Positions 17,425 through 25,596 of a DNA stretch of 64,000 nucleotides are shown piece after piece. Within the stretch, counting starts at the first letter, position 1. Each line of letters begins with the position of its first letter. Source of the DNA: Rhodothermales bacterium (GTDB lineage: Bacteria > Bacteroidota > Rhodothermia > Rhodothermales > JAHQVL01); assembly GCA_041391505.1 (NCBI GenBank), contig JAWKNW010000009.1, positions 1 to 64,000 on the forward strand, given 5' to 3'. A program made the translations under genes and the position numbers. The notes beneath the pieces were generated by a model, which saw only the letters and a program-made list of their open reading frames with translations, made no database searches and was not told the origin of the DNA.

Positions 17425-20268
17425 ATGCCGGTCACCTACACCTCGGAGCAGATCCGCGAAGCCTTCTTTACGTTTTTCGCCAGACACGGGCACGAAATCG
17501 TCCCCAGCGATTCGCTCGTCCCGAAAAACGATCCGACGTTGATGTTTACCAACGCCGGCATGAACCAGTTCAAGGACGTCTTTCTGGGCACCGGCGACCG
17601 CCCCTACAAACGCGCCGCCGACACGCAGAAGGTGCTGCGCGTTTCCGGCAAGCACAACGACCTCGAGGAGGTAGGGTACGATACCTACCATCATACCTTC
17701 TTCGAAATGCTGGGCAACTGGAGCTTCGGCGACTACTTCAAGAAGGAGGCCGTGCGATGGGCCTGGGAGCTGCTTGTCGGCGAATGGGGGCTGGAAGCGG
17801 ACCGGCTCTATGCGACGGTACATGGCGGCGACGACCGGCTCGGGCTGGCGCCGGATGAAGAGGCCGCCGCGGTGTGGCGTACGGAAACGAGCATCGATCC
17901 CGATCACATCCTGTTCTGCGGGTCCAAGGATAATTTCTGGATGATGGGGGATACCGGTCCGTGCGGCCCCTGCTCCGAAGTGCATATCGACCTGCGACCG
18001 GACGCCGAGCGGGCGAAGATCCCCGGCAAGACGCTCGTCAATGCGGACGACCCCCGCGTGATGGAGATCTGGAACCTCGTGTTCATCCAGTACAACGCGC
18101 AGACGGACGGCTCGCTGCAGCCGCTGCCGGCGAAACACGTGGACACCGGGATGGGCTTCGAGCGCGTCGTCGCGGTGATGCAGGGCAAGCAGAGCACGTA
18201 CGACACCGACCTCTTCGCGCCCCTGCTGGCGCACGTGGCCCGGCTGAGCCCGATCGAGGCCATCAAGGGCTACGATCAGATCGAGGGCGTCGATGAGGCC
18301 CAGCGCGAACGGTACCGGATCGCGATGCGCGTCGTGGTGGACCACATCCGCACCTGCGCGTTCGCCATTGCCGACGGCGTCTCGCCGGGCAACGCCGGCC
18401 GCGGCTATGTCATCCGCCGCATCCTGCGGCGCGCCGTGCGGTACGGCTACCAGACCCTCGGTCTACGCGAGCCCTTCCTCCACGCGCTGGTAACGACGCT
18501 CATCGGCAAGATGGGGGCGGCGTTTCCGGAGCTGCGCGACCAGCAGGATTACATCGAGCGCGTGATCCGGGCCGAAGAGGAGAGCTTCCTCGAGACACTC
18601 GGCACCGGGCTCGTCTTCTTCGAGCGGCTGATGCCGTACATCGAAGGCTTCGCCGCCGGCCGCGCCGAGAGCGAGAAGAAGCGCCTGCTCGCGGATCACA
18701 GCACGCTGGATCTGCTGGGCAAGGGGTACGACGTGCAGGACCGGGATACGATGGTCGATCGGTTCGCCGAGGTGGCCGGCAAAGGGCTCCTGCCCGGCGA
18801 GATCGCGTTTCTCCTGCACGACACCTACGGATTCCCGATCGATCTCACGGAGCTGATGCTCCGGGAAGTCGGCCACGGCGTCGATATGACGCGGTACCAG
18901 GCGCTGATGACGGTCCAGAAAGATCGCGCCCGCGCCGCCACCTCGTTCAAGGTCGACCAGAGCAAGGCGGACGTCTGGCAGCTGGTGGGCGAGAGCGTGG
19001 AGGAGTCGTTCACCGGATACGACACGCTCGAGGAAGCCGGCGCGCGCGTCACGGCGTACCGGACGGTGACCGCCGGCGACGTCGAACAGCACCAGGTGGT
19101 GCTCGACCGCACCCCGTTTTATGCCGAAAGCGGCGGACAGATCGGCGACACCGGCACGCTCGTGCTGGATGGCGACACCGTGCAGGTGCTCGACACCCAG
19201 AAGCTCCTGGGACGCGTCGTGCATATTGTCGACCGTCTCCCGGACGATCTGACGGCCGAGGTGCGTGCGATGGTGGACGCCGATCGACGGGAAGAGATCA
19301 AGAAGCATCACAGCGCGACCCACCTGCTGCACGCCGCCCTCCGGGAGGAGCTGGGCGCCCACGTCGCCCAGAAGGGGTCGCTCGTAGCGCCGGATCGGCT
19401 GCGGTTCGACTTCAGCCACTACGAGCGCGTCACGCCGGAGCAGTTGCGCCGCGTCGAGGCGCGCGTCAACGCGATGATCCAGCGGAACATCCCGCGCAGG
19501 GAAGAACGCAGCGTGCCGGTGGACGAGGCGCTCTCGCGGGGCGCGATGGCCCTCTTCGGCGAGAAGTACGGCGATTTCGTGCGGATGATCACGTTCGATC
19601 CGGCCTATTCGATTGAGCTGTGCGGCGGAACGCACGTCGACGCCACCGGCGAACTGGGGGTCTTCCGTTTCGTGAGCGAGGGCTCCGTCGCCGCCGGCGT
19701 GCGGCGCGTCGAGGCCGTCGTGGGCAAGGCCGCGCTGGACTACATCGAGGCGCGTTTTAGCGAGCTGGACCGGGTGCGCGGGCTCTTCAAGGTGCCCGGC
19801 GAATCGGTCGACGAAGCCGTGGCTGCCCTGCAGGCGGAGCAACGACGCCTCGAGAAAGAACTGGAGCAGGTCAATCAGCAGCAGCTGGCCGGCCGGCTCG
19901 ATGCGTTTATCGGCTCGGCGCGGCAGGTGGGCGCCGCCCGTCTCGTCACGGGCCGCGTCGATAACGTGGATATGGAGGCGCTGCGGACGCTGGGGCAGAC
20001 CCTGCGCGATCGTCTCGAGGGCGGCAGCGTTGCCGTGCTGGGCGGCGTGGATCCGGCCGGCGACAAGGCGTATCTCGTCGCCACCGTCAGCGACGACCTG
20101 CTCGCCAGCACGAAGGTGAAGGCCGGCGCGCTCGTGGGCGCCCTCGCCCAGAAAGTCGGCGGCGGCGGCGGCGGGAAGCCGCAACTCGCCACGGCCGGCG
20201 GGCGGCATCCGGAGAAGCTGGACGAGGCGCTGGCGTCCGTCGCGGACGTGCTGGCGGGGATGCTCTGA
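17425..20268 (+). CDS. alaS: Alanyl-tRNA synthetase
   Basis: 947 residues, charging tRNA-Ala. The class II catalytic domain starts TSEQIREAFFTFFARHGH, with the motif NDPTLMFTNAGMNQFKDVFLG. The editing/zinc part has His629 and His633 (HSATH) plus Cys733 and His737 (CGGTH). The C-terminal DHHA1-like C-Ala domain ends GGGGGGKPQLATAGG. Compared with typical AlaRS of about 875 residues it carries extra sequence, notably between the aminoacylation domain and DTYGFPIDLTELM (a lysine/arginine-rich EGFAAGRAESEKKRL stretch). The start codon ATG 17425 matches the family; no Shine-Dalgarno is visible. It is transcribed alone, divergent from the DUF4097 gene. Confidence 0.98.
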   Translation: MPVTYTSEQIREAFFTFFARHGHEIVPSDSLVPKNDPTLMFTNAGMNQFKDVFLGTGDRPYKRAADTQKVLRVSGKHNDLEEVGYDTYHHTFFEMLGNWSFGDYFKKEAVRWAWELLVGEWGLEADRLYATVHGGDDRLGLAPDEEAAAVWRTETSIDPDHILFCGSKDNFWMMGDTGPCGPCSEVHIDLRPDAERAKIPGKTLVNADDPRVMEIWNLVFIQYNAQTDGSLQPLPAKHVDTGMGFERVVAVMQGKQSTYDTDLFAPLLAHVARLSPIEAIKGYDQIEGVDEAQRERYRIAMRVVVDHIRTCAFAIADGVSPGNAGRGYVIRRILRRAVRYGYQTLGLREPFLHALVTTLIGKMGAAFPELRDQQDYIERVIRAEEESFLETLGTGLVFFERLMPYIEGFAAGRAESEKKRLLADHSTLDLLGKGYDVQDRDTMVDRFAEVAGKGLLPGEIAFLLHDTYGFPIDLTELMLREVGHGVDMTRYQALMTVQKDRARAATSFKVDQSKADVWQLVGESVEESFTGYDTLEEAGARVTAYRTVTAGDVEQHQVVLDRTPFYAESGGQIGDTGTLVLDGDTVQVLDTQKLLGRVVHIVDRLPDDLTAEVRAMVDADRREEIKKHHSATHLLHAALREELGAHVAQKGSLVAPDRLRFDFSHYERVTPEQLRRVEARVNAMIQRNIPRREERSVPVDEALSRGAMALFGEKYGDFVRMITFDPAYSIELCGGTHVDATGELGVFRFVSEGSVAAGVRRVEAVVGKAALDYIEARFSELDRVRGLFKVPGESVDEAVAALQAEQRRLEKELEQVNQQQLAGRLDAFIGSARQVGAARLVTGRVDNVDMEALRTLGQTLRDRLEGGSVAVLGGVDPAGDKAYLVATVSDDLLASTKVKAGALVGALAQKVGGGGGGKPQLATAGGRHPEKLDEALASVADVLAGML

Positions 20269-20384
20269 CCGGCTTTGTCGCGTTTTTCGGAAAAGTGGCG
20301 AAGGCGCAAAAAAGTGGGAAACGTATGCCCTGCGCCCGCGTTTAGAGCGCCTGCACCGGTTACCACGCCGGCGGCATCGGAAAT

Positions 20385-20471
20385 GGAGGGGTGCCAGAGT
20401 GGTTGAATGGGACGGTCTCGAAAACCGTTGAACCCGTAAGGGTTCCGAGGGTTCGAATCCCTCCCCCTCCG
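20385..20471 (+). tRNA. tRNA-Ser (anticodon CGA)
   Basis: 87 nt. The acceptor stem GGAGGGG (20385-20391) pairs with CCCCTCC (20464-20470), with G as discriminator base. The anticodon arm ACGGT-CTCGAAA-ACCGT gives anticodon CGA (codon UCG). A long class II variable arm (GAACCC-GTAA-GGGTTC) and the T arm GAGGG-TTCGAAT-CCCTC identify serine. CCA is not encoded. Confidence 0.97.
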
Positions 20472-20488
20472 CATGGGCTGACGGACAT

Positions 20489-20522
20489 GCCAGCGTATTT
20501 GCAACGCCAGCGTATTTGCAAC
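20489..20522 (+). repeat. Perfect tandem duplication in the tRNA-Ser trailer
   Basis: GCCAGCGTATTTGCAAC occurs twice back-to-back (20489-20505 and 20506-20522), between the tRNA and its terminator. No function is assigned. Confidence 0.9.
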
Positions 20523-20524
20523 AG

Positions 20525-20556
20525 AGCCTCGGACGATCGCGTCCGAGGCTTTTTGT
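20525..20556 (+). terminator. Terminator of tRNA-Ser
   Basis: A stem of about 10 bp (GCCTCGGACG / CGTCCGAGGC with loop ATCG or similar) is followed directly by TTTTTG. Confidence 0.88.
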
Positions 20557-20668
20557 TTTCCCGCTTCTGCCGATCCCGCCTGCGGGGAAAGCCCGGGCCG
20601 ACGAGGCGCCGGCAAACCGTCATCATGGCATCGTCTGCGCACATCTGATGGCGGCGCTCTGCGCCACA

Positions 20669-20826
20669 GGGGTATCCCCAGGGAATCGCATGCTCTTCAA
20701 ACGTGCGCATCTCCCGGTATGGGAGTCTGGGGGTATGGGAGGTTTTGCGGTAAAAAATGCCCCCATGCACCCAGACGCCCCTACGCTTCTCACGGCCCCG
20801 GCGAGAATGCGATTGGGGGTATCCCC
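20669..20826. repeat. Long imperfect palindrome (about 158 bp)
   Basis: Paired segments are symmetric about position ~20750: GGGGTATCCCC at 20669-20679 and 20816-20826, AATCGCAT at 20684-20691 with ATGCGATT at 20807-20814, GTCTGGG at 20725-20731 with CCCAGAC at 20770-20776, and an inner TTTT/AAAA-closed stem near the centre. The whole could fold as one extended RNA hairpin or cruciform. It contains no credible gene and lies between tRNA-Ser and the transglutaminase-like gene. Confidence 0.65.
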
Positions 20827-21011
20827 ACCGCGTCGCAGAAAAAGTCGCGACCCCCCTGCGACGGTACGTCCCGATCCGGAGCCTCTATGTGAGAGGCGAT
20901 CTATCCCCGCGCGGTTCAGGCGCGGCGGATGCTGGCGATCTCCTCAAAAATACCTTTTTCACGGTCGACCCATCGACTCCGAAAAAAGGGATTTGCGCGA
21001 TCAAAACATCG

Positions 21012-21019
21012 CGGAGGAG
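21012..21019 (+). promoter_or_regulatory. Strong ribosome binding site deciding the start at 21028
   Basis: GGAGGAGA ends 8 bases before ATG 21028. Most genes in the window lack such a site, so it firmly picks this start over an in-frame upstream ATG at 20929. Confidence 0.8.
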
Positions 21020-21027
21020 ATCTACCG

Positions 21028-22146
21028 ATGCCCCCAAGTTGGACAGGCCTGATGGCCCTCTTCCTGCTGGTAAACACGGCCGTCGCACAACCCGAATCCA
21101 CCGAGCCGCACCGCGTGCTGAGCGTGGCGCAATTTAACGCGTTATTCCGCGACCTGGATTTGAACGAGGCCATGCAGCAAGGATACGCCATCACGGACCG
21201 CGAATTCACACAGTTGCGCCACGCCTGGAAAAGCCTCTCCGAATCCGCCCGGGCCTATCTCCTGGACAGCGCGAACGGGTGGACCGACTTTGCATCGATG
21301 TTGTTGATGGATCTCTATCTGGAGACATCCTGGCCAGACCACGTCCGCAAGGCACACGCCTACGGGGCCCGCGGGATTTCGCTCACCGTCAGCACGCATG
21401 GGCATGTGATCACGGTAAAACAGGCGCGCGCCACGCTCGTCGATCTGCTCGACGAGGTGCCCCTCATCCAGGTGGATGGCGCCCTGGCGACGGCCCCGCC
21501 GATCCGGGCTAAAATCCTGGAACGAGCCGGACGGAAGGCGGTCCAGCGCATGGATGAATGGGTGTCCATGCTCAACGCGCATCGGCAGGACGACGCGTGG
21601 GCCGGACTCAACGCGGTAGTCGAATTTTTTGGGCGCCATATCGTGCAGACCCCGGATGCAGGAGAAAACGGAGCCAACGATTACTGGCAGTCGCCCCTGG
21701 AAACGCTCGTGCGCGGACGTGGGGATTGCGACGACTTTGCCATGGCGCATTACATCACGCTGCGGCTCCTGGGCACGCCGGCGAACCGGTTGCGCATCGC
21801 CGTGGTGGACCATCCCACCTACGGGTTGCACGGCGTCGTTTTCTATTATGCGCCCGGCGACTCGGATCCGTGGGTGCTCGATAACCTCGACTCCGACCGC
21901 CTGGGTGGCGGCCTCGGGCGCGTGCAGCGGCTGAGCGTGCGGATGCGCGCGGACAACATCCAGCCGCTGTGGGGGATGAATGAGGATCGCGTGTCCGAGT
22001 TTGGGGAGAATCTCCACGAGGTCGTGTCGGATCAGGCCCCGCGCACGCTCGTGCCGGCCTTCGCCAGGGCGATGGCGAACGCCCGGAGTTTGCTGCTCGA
22101 CGAAGAGGCGCCCTTCGAGCAGCCTGTCGCGACCCTGTTCGAATGA
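21028..22146 (+). CDS. Secreted transglutaminase-like cysteine peptidase (BTLCP-like)
   Basis: 372 residues. A short signal peptide (about 1-20, LMALFLLVNTAVAQ) precedes an alpha-helical N-terminal region (residues about 25-200). The catalytic domain has the transglutaminase/BTLCP triad: Cys234 in RGRGDCDDFA, His268 in YGLHGVV and Asp285 in WVLDNLD. Members of this family are periplasmic cysteine proteases; some (LapG-type) cleave surface adhesins, but no LapD partner is present here. Start and ribosome site are unambiguous. The stop is 6 bp from that of the convergent nucleoside hydrolase gene. Confidence 0.82.
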   Translation: MPPSWTGLMALFLLVNTAVAQPESTEPHRVLSVAQFNALFRDLDLNEAMQQGYAITDREFTQLRHAWKSLSESARAYLLDSANGWTDFASMLLMDLYLETSWPDHVRKAHAYGARGISLTVSTHGHVITVKQARATLVDLLDEVPLIQVDGALATAPPIRAKILERAGRKAVQRMDEWVSMLNAHRQDDAWAGLNAVVEFFGRHIVQTPDAGENGANDYWQSPLETLVRGRGDCDDFAMAHYITLRLLGTPANRLRIAVVDHPTYGLHGVVFYYAPGDSDPWVLDNLDSDRLGGGLGRVQRLSVRMRADNIQPLWGMNEDRVSEFGENLHEVVSDQAPRTLVPAFARAMANARSLLLDEEAPFEQPVATLFE

Positions 22147-22152
22147 CCTTCC

Positions 22153-23160
22153 TCAGCGGCTAGCCGCCTCGAGAGTGGCGTACAGATCCTTGAGGATGAG
22201 CGACGTGTTGAAGTTTTCCCAGATAGCGATCTGCCGGCGGGGCGGCGACACCTCGACCCACGCTTCCCCCGAGAGCCGCGGCGCGTCGATCACGACGCGT
22301 TCCGCCCAGTCGGGATTTTTCAGGACGGCCAACGCCGCCAGGTCGTAGAGCGCGCGGTAATCCTCGCCCATCTCCGTATACAGGCTGACGGCGTAGTCCC
22401 CGAACGTATAGAATTCGCCGCCGTGCCGGCCCGTGATCGGTTGCGCAATCCGCGGTCCGAGGCCGGGCATTGTCTCCTGCACTTCCTTGAGGCCGAGCTT
22501 GACGGCGCCAGTGCCGGAATAATACCCGAACCGGACAAGCGCCATGTCGAACGGTGCCCCGGAGGCGATAACCGGATTGACCGAGGTCGTGTCGTTATCG
22601 AGGTTGTATTCGCCAGGCATCGGCCAGTGCGAACCGAGCCAGTGGATCTTGATCTTCGAGGCGATCGACGGGTCCTTCTCCAGCGCCAGCGCGATATTCG
22701 TCAGTTTGCCGATAGGGGCGAGCACAAGAGGGCGGGGATCGTCGGCATGGGCGCGCTCGATGATGAAGTCGACCGCCGCGTGCCCGTCGAAGTCGGGGCT
22801 GCCGAGGGTGGGGACGATCTCGGTGTAGGACCCGGCGGCACCCATGTACAACGGCACGTCGGTGCGGGCGGAGAGGGCGATGATGCGCTCGGCCTCGTCG
22901 TATTGCAACTGGATGTTGCCACCGCCCCGAGTATGATTGACCGTGATGCCTTCCAGGTCGAAGACGTCCTGATTGTGGAGCGCGTAGGTCAGCGCGAACT
23001 GGTCGTCGAGCTCGTTGTTGGCGTCGCTGTCGACGATGAGGCGGATGCGCTCCGGCGGCGCCGGCGGCGGTGGCGCTTCGGGAGCGGGCGGGGCGCAGGC
23101 GGAAACGATGAGCGCGGCGGCGAGGAGCGGGAGGGCCAGACGGGACGAACGGGCGGACAT
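22153..23160 (-). CDS. Nucleoside hydrolase, lipoprotein form
   Basis: 335 residues. The N-terminus is a lipoprotein signal (LLAAALIVSAC, Cys about 19) followed by a proline/alanine-rich linker, so the enzyme is predicted to sit on the periplasmic or outer-membrane face. The catalytic calcium-binding motif is DSDANNELDDQFAL, the lipoprotein version of the DxDxxxDD signature of inosine/uridine-preferring nucleoside hydrolases. These split N-glycosidic bonds to free base and ribose. ATG 23160 is used because the lipoprotein signal starts there. The gene is divergent, 67 bp away, from a ribose-type ABC transporter, consistent with periplasmic nucleoside breakdown feeding ribose uptake. Confidence 0.85.
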   Translation of the reverse strand: MSARSSRLALPLLAAALIVSACAPPAPEAPPPPAPPERIRLIVDSDANNELDDQFALTYALHNQDVFDLEGITVNHTRGGGNIQLQYDEAERIIALSARTDVPLYMGAAGSYTEIVPTLGSPDFDGHAAVDFIIERAHADDPRPLVLAPIGKLTNIALALEKDPSIASKIKIHWLGSHWPMPGEYNLDNDTTSVNPVIASGAPFDMALVRFGYYSGTGAVKLGLKEVQETMPGLGPRIAQPITGRHGGEFYTFGDYAVSLYTEMGEDYRALYDLAALAVLKNPDWAERVVIDAPRLSGEAWVEVSPPRRQIAIWENFNTSLILKDLYATLEAASR

Positions 23161-23227
23161 ATTGGTTCTCAGCGGGATTTTGTGCAACTTCTCCCGTAGA
23201 TAATCCAGTCCGCCCCACTGTTGCAAC

Positions 23228-24178
23228 ATGCGCATCACGACTCCAACCGTTCGATCCGCCGGCGTTTTGCTGGCGCTCCTCCTGCTGCTCTCCTCCTGCC
23301 AGCCGTCCGCCGCGCCCGATACGCCGCGCGTGGCGCTGATCATGAAGTCGCTGGCCAACGAGTTCTTCGTGACGATGGCCGACGGCGCGAGGGCCCATCA
23401 GGCCGCGCATCCCGACCAGTACGAACTGATCGTCAACGGCATCAAGAACGAGAGTGACCTGAGCCAGCAGGTCGCCATGGTCGAGAACATGGTCTCCATC
23501 GGCGTGGACGCCATCGTGATCGCGCCGGCGGACTCCAGGGCGCTCGTGCCCGTGTTGAAGCGCGCCGCGGACGCCGGCATCACCGTCATCAACATCGACA
23601 ACCGGCTGGACGAGGCCGTGCTGGCGGACGCCGGCGTGTCCATCCCGTTTGTCGGACCGGACAACCGCAAGGGCGCCGAACAGGTGGGCGCGTTTCTGGC
23701 GCAGCGCCTGCAGCGCGGCGACCAGGTCGCGATCGTCGGCGGGATTCCGACGGCCTTCAACGCGCAGCAGCGCGAGCAGGGGTTTCGGGACGCGATGTCG
23801 GCGGCCGGCGTCGAGATCGTGAGCGTCCAGAGCGGCAGCTGGGAGCAGGCGCCGGCCAATACCGTGGCGTCGGCGCTGCTGGGCGAATATCCAGACCTCA
23901 AGGCGCTGCTCTGCAGCAACGACAACATGGCCCTGGGCGCGGCGGTGGCCGTGAAGCAGGCCGGCGCGGAAGATCGTGTGCATCTCGTGGGGTTTGACAA
24001 CATCGAGGCCGTGCGGCAGCTCATCGCCGAGGGCCGTGTGCTGGCCACGGCGGACCAGCACGGCGACCAGCTGGCTGTGTTCGGGATCGAGGCGGCGCTA
24101 CGGAGCCTGGCCGGCGAGCCGGTTACGGGCGTCCAGGAAACGCCGGTCGATCTGATCACGGCGGAGACGCTGAAGTGA
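23228..24178 (+). CDS. rbsB: Ribose-type sugar ABC transporter substrate-binding lipoprotein
   Basis: 316 residues of periplasmic-binding-protein type 1 (RbsB-like). A lipoprotein signal (LLLLLSSC, Cys about 24) is followed by the typical opening VALIMKSLANEFFVTMADGA. Further family features are VDAIVIAPADS, INIDNRLD and LLCSNDNMALGA. It delivers a sugar, probably ribose or a related pentose, to a BPD_transp_2-type permease, encoded 117 bp downstream with a stable hairpin in between. The divergent nucleoside hydrolase supports ribose as the ligand (inference). The symbol reflects family only. Confidence 0.85.
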   Translation: MRITTPTVRSAGVLLALLLLLSSCQPSAAPDTPRVALIMKSLANEFFVTMADGARAHQAAHPDQYELIVNGIKNESDLSQQVAMVENMVSIGVDAIVIAPADSRALVPVLKRAADAGITVINIDNRLDEAVLADAGVSIPFVGPDNRKGAEQVGAFLAQRLQRGDQVAIVGGIPTAFNAQQREQGFRDAMSAAGVEIVSVQSGSWEQAPANTVASALLGEYPDLKALLCSNDNMALGAAVAVKQAGAEDRVHLVGFDNIEAVRQLIAEGRVLATADQHGDQLAVFGIEAALRSLAGEPVTGVQETPVDLITAETLK

Positions 24179-24245
24179 AGGGTAGTGCCGAACCCACACC
24201 CACTCGCCACCACCACCCCGCGCTGAAGCGGTGATTCTGCCCTCC

Positions 24246-24265
24246 CCCCACACTGAGGTGTGGGG
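24246..24265 (+). promoter_or_regulatory. Intercistronic hairpin between binding protein and permease genes
   Basis: CCCCACAC, loop TGAG, GTGTGGGG: a perfect 8-bp GC-rich stem without a following T-run. Such hairpins after binding-protein genes commonly stabilise the upstream mRNA and raise binding-protein over permease levels; here this is inference. Confidence 0.6.
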
Positions 24266-24294
24266 TTAACAGTGTGTAGTATTTAGTTTTACGG

Positions 24295-25248
24295 ATGAAA
24301 GCTACCGGCTACCTGAACCTTGTTGGCGTGCTGATCCTGCTGGTGGCGGTCTTCGGGTTGGCCACGGATCACTTCTTTACCCTTCGCACGGCGCAGACCA
24401 TCGCCAATCAGCTGCCGGCGCTGATCGTGGTGGCGGTGGGGATGACCTTCGTGCTGGCGATCGCCGGCATCGACCTGTCGGTCGGCTCCGTGCTCGCGCT
24501 GGGCAGCAGCGTCCTGGGCGTATTGCTCGTCGACGCCGGGATGCCGCTCGGGCTGGGCGTTGCGCTGACGCTGTTAACCGGGCTGCTGTGCGGATTCGCT
24601 TCCGGGATGATCAGCGTGCGGTGGTCGATCCCGTCGTTCATCGTGACCCTCGGCATGCTGGAAATGGCGCGCGGCGGCGCCTACCTCGTGACGGGGTCGC
24701 AAACGAAATACATCGGAGGGGCGGTGTCCGTCATCGGCGAGCCGCTCGGCGTGATCGGGCTGAGTCCGGCCTTTCTCGTGGCGCTGCTGGTGGCAGCGGG
24801 CGGGCACATCGTGCTCACGCGCACCGTGTTCGGTCGGTACGTGCTGGCGACGGGCGGCAACAGCGAGGCGGCCCGGCTCGCCGGCGTCGATGTCCGGCGG
24901 ATCGAGGTCGCCGTGTTCATGCTGGCCGGCGCGCTCAGCGGCCTCGGCGGGGTCTTTCAAACCGCGTACCTGGGTTCGGCCGACCCGAACGCCGGCACGG
25001 GGATGGAACTGGCGGCCATCGCGGCCGTCGTCATCGGCGGGACCAGCCTGATGGGCGGGCGCGCCTCGGTGATGAACAGCTTTCTGGGCGTGCTCATCAT
25101 TGCGGTTTTGCAAAGCGGTCTGGCCCAGCTGGGCACCAGCGACCCGGCGAAGCGGGTGATCACGGGCGCGGTCATCGTGGTCGCCGTCGTCATCGACCGG
25201 TATCGCCAGCGCATCGAGTCGCGTCGAAAACCGGCTTCTCCGGCCTGA
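24295..25248 (+). CDS. rbsC: Ribose-type sugar ABC transporter permease
   Basis: 317 residues, almost entirely hydrophobic with about eight to ten predicted transmembrane segments. The BPD_transp_2 signature GIDLSVGSVLALGSS lies near residues 59-73, and the loop before the ATPase contact reads GNSEAARLAGVDVRRIE. It forms the inner-membrane channel with the upstream binding protein. The ATP-binding subunit (RbsA-like) normally encoded between or next to these genes is absent from this locus. Length and start agree with the family. Confidence 0.9.
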   Translation: MKATGYLNLVGVLILLVAVFGLATDHFFTLRTAQTIANQLPALIVVAVGMTFVLAIAGIDLSVGSVLALGSSVLGVLLVDAGMPLGLGVALTLLTGLLCGFASGMISVRWSIPSFIVTLGMLEMARGGAYLVTGSQTKYIGGAVSVIGEPLGVIGLSPAFLVALLVAAGGHIVLTRTVFGRYVLATGGNSEAARLAGVDVRRIEVAVFMLAGALSGLGGVFQTAYLGSADPNAGTGMELAAIAAVVIGGTSLMGGRASVMNSFLGVLIIAVLQSGLAQLGTSDPAKRVITGAVIVVAVVIDRYRQRIESRRKPASPA

Positions 25249-25446
25249 GACGCGGCTCCGCGCCGGGCGCGCGGGTCATCGAGGGATGCCGCGGGCGTGT
25301 TTTGTCCGGCGCCCGGGAAGTCCATATACAGTGTTTGGAGCTCCTACGTACAGCGTCGCGCGCGATTTGCGGCCGGGTCATCGCGCGTTTGGTGCGTCTA
25401 TCCCCTATATTGTGGGCCTGCTCATCGCCCGACCTCGTCCGGACAC

Positions 25447-25545
25447 ATGGCTCTCGTTGCGCATGCCGTGAACGGGAATATCTGCCGATGCGGCACGTAC
25501 ACGCGCATCCGGAGCGCCATCCTTACGGCCGCGCCCCGGATGTAG
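25447..25545 (+). pseudogene. 3' remnant of an isoquinoline 1-oxidoreductase-type [2Fe-2S] subunit gene
   Basis: The last 32 codons of an open frame read ALVAHAVNGNICRCGTYTRI RSAI-like sequence and then stop. GNxCRCGTYxRIRxAI is the end of the alpha-helical [2Fe-2S] domain of IorA-type small subunits and carries the C-R-C cluster ligands. The N-terminal plant-type ferredoxin domain and the first CxxC of this domain are absent: the 190 bp upstream hold no matching sequence in any frame. An intact large subunit gene follows 51 bp later. I conclude that a full small-subunit gene was deleted or rearranged, leaving this fragment. A chimeric assembly joint is the main alternative. Confidence 0.7.
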
Positions 25546-25596
25546 TCAGGACCGCATCACACCGCTTTTTTCGTCCTATCCAGCTCGAATACGACT

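Noticed and set aside
20385..20522. tRNA-Ser 3' end as an integrase attachment site
   Set aside because: The 17-bp repeats are not part of the tRNA sequence, no integrase gene is present and no mobile element follows.
20669..20679. GGGGTATCCCC as a standalone operator
   Set aside because: Its second copy is explained as the other arm of the large palindrome, so the word alone is not independent evidence of a regulator site.
24246..24265. Hairpin as a rho-independent terminator between rbsB and rbsC
   Set aside because: There is no T-run after the stem, and the permease gene follows on the same strand with matching function.
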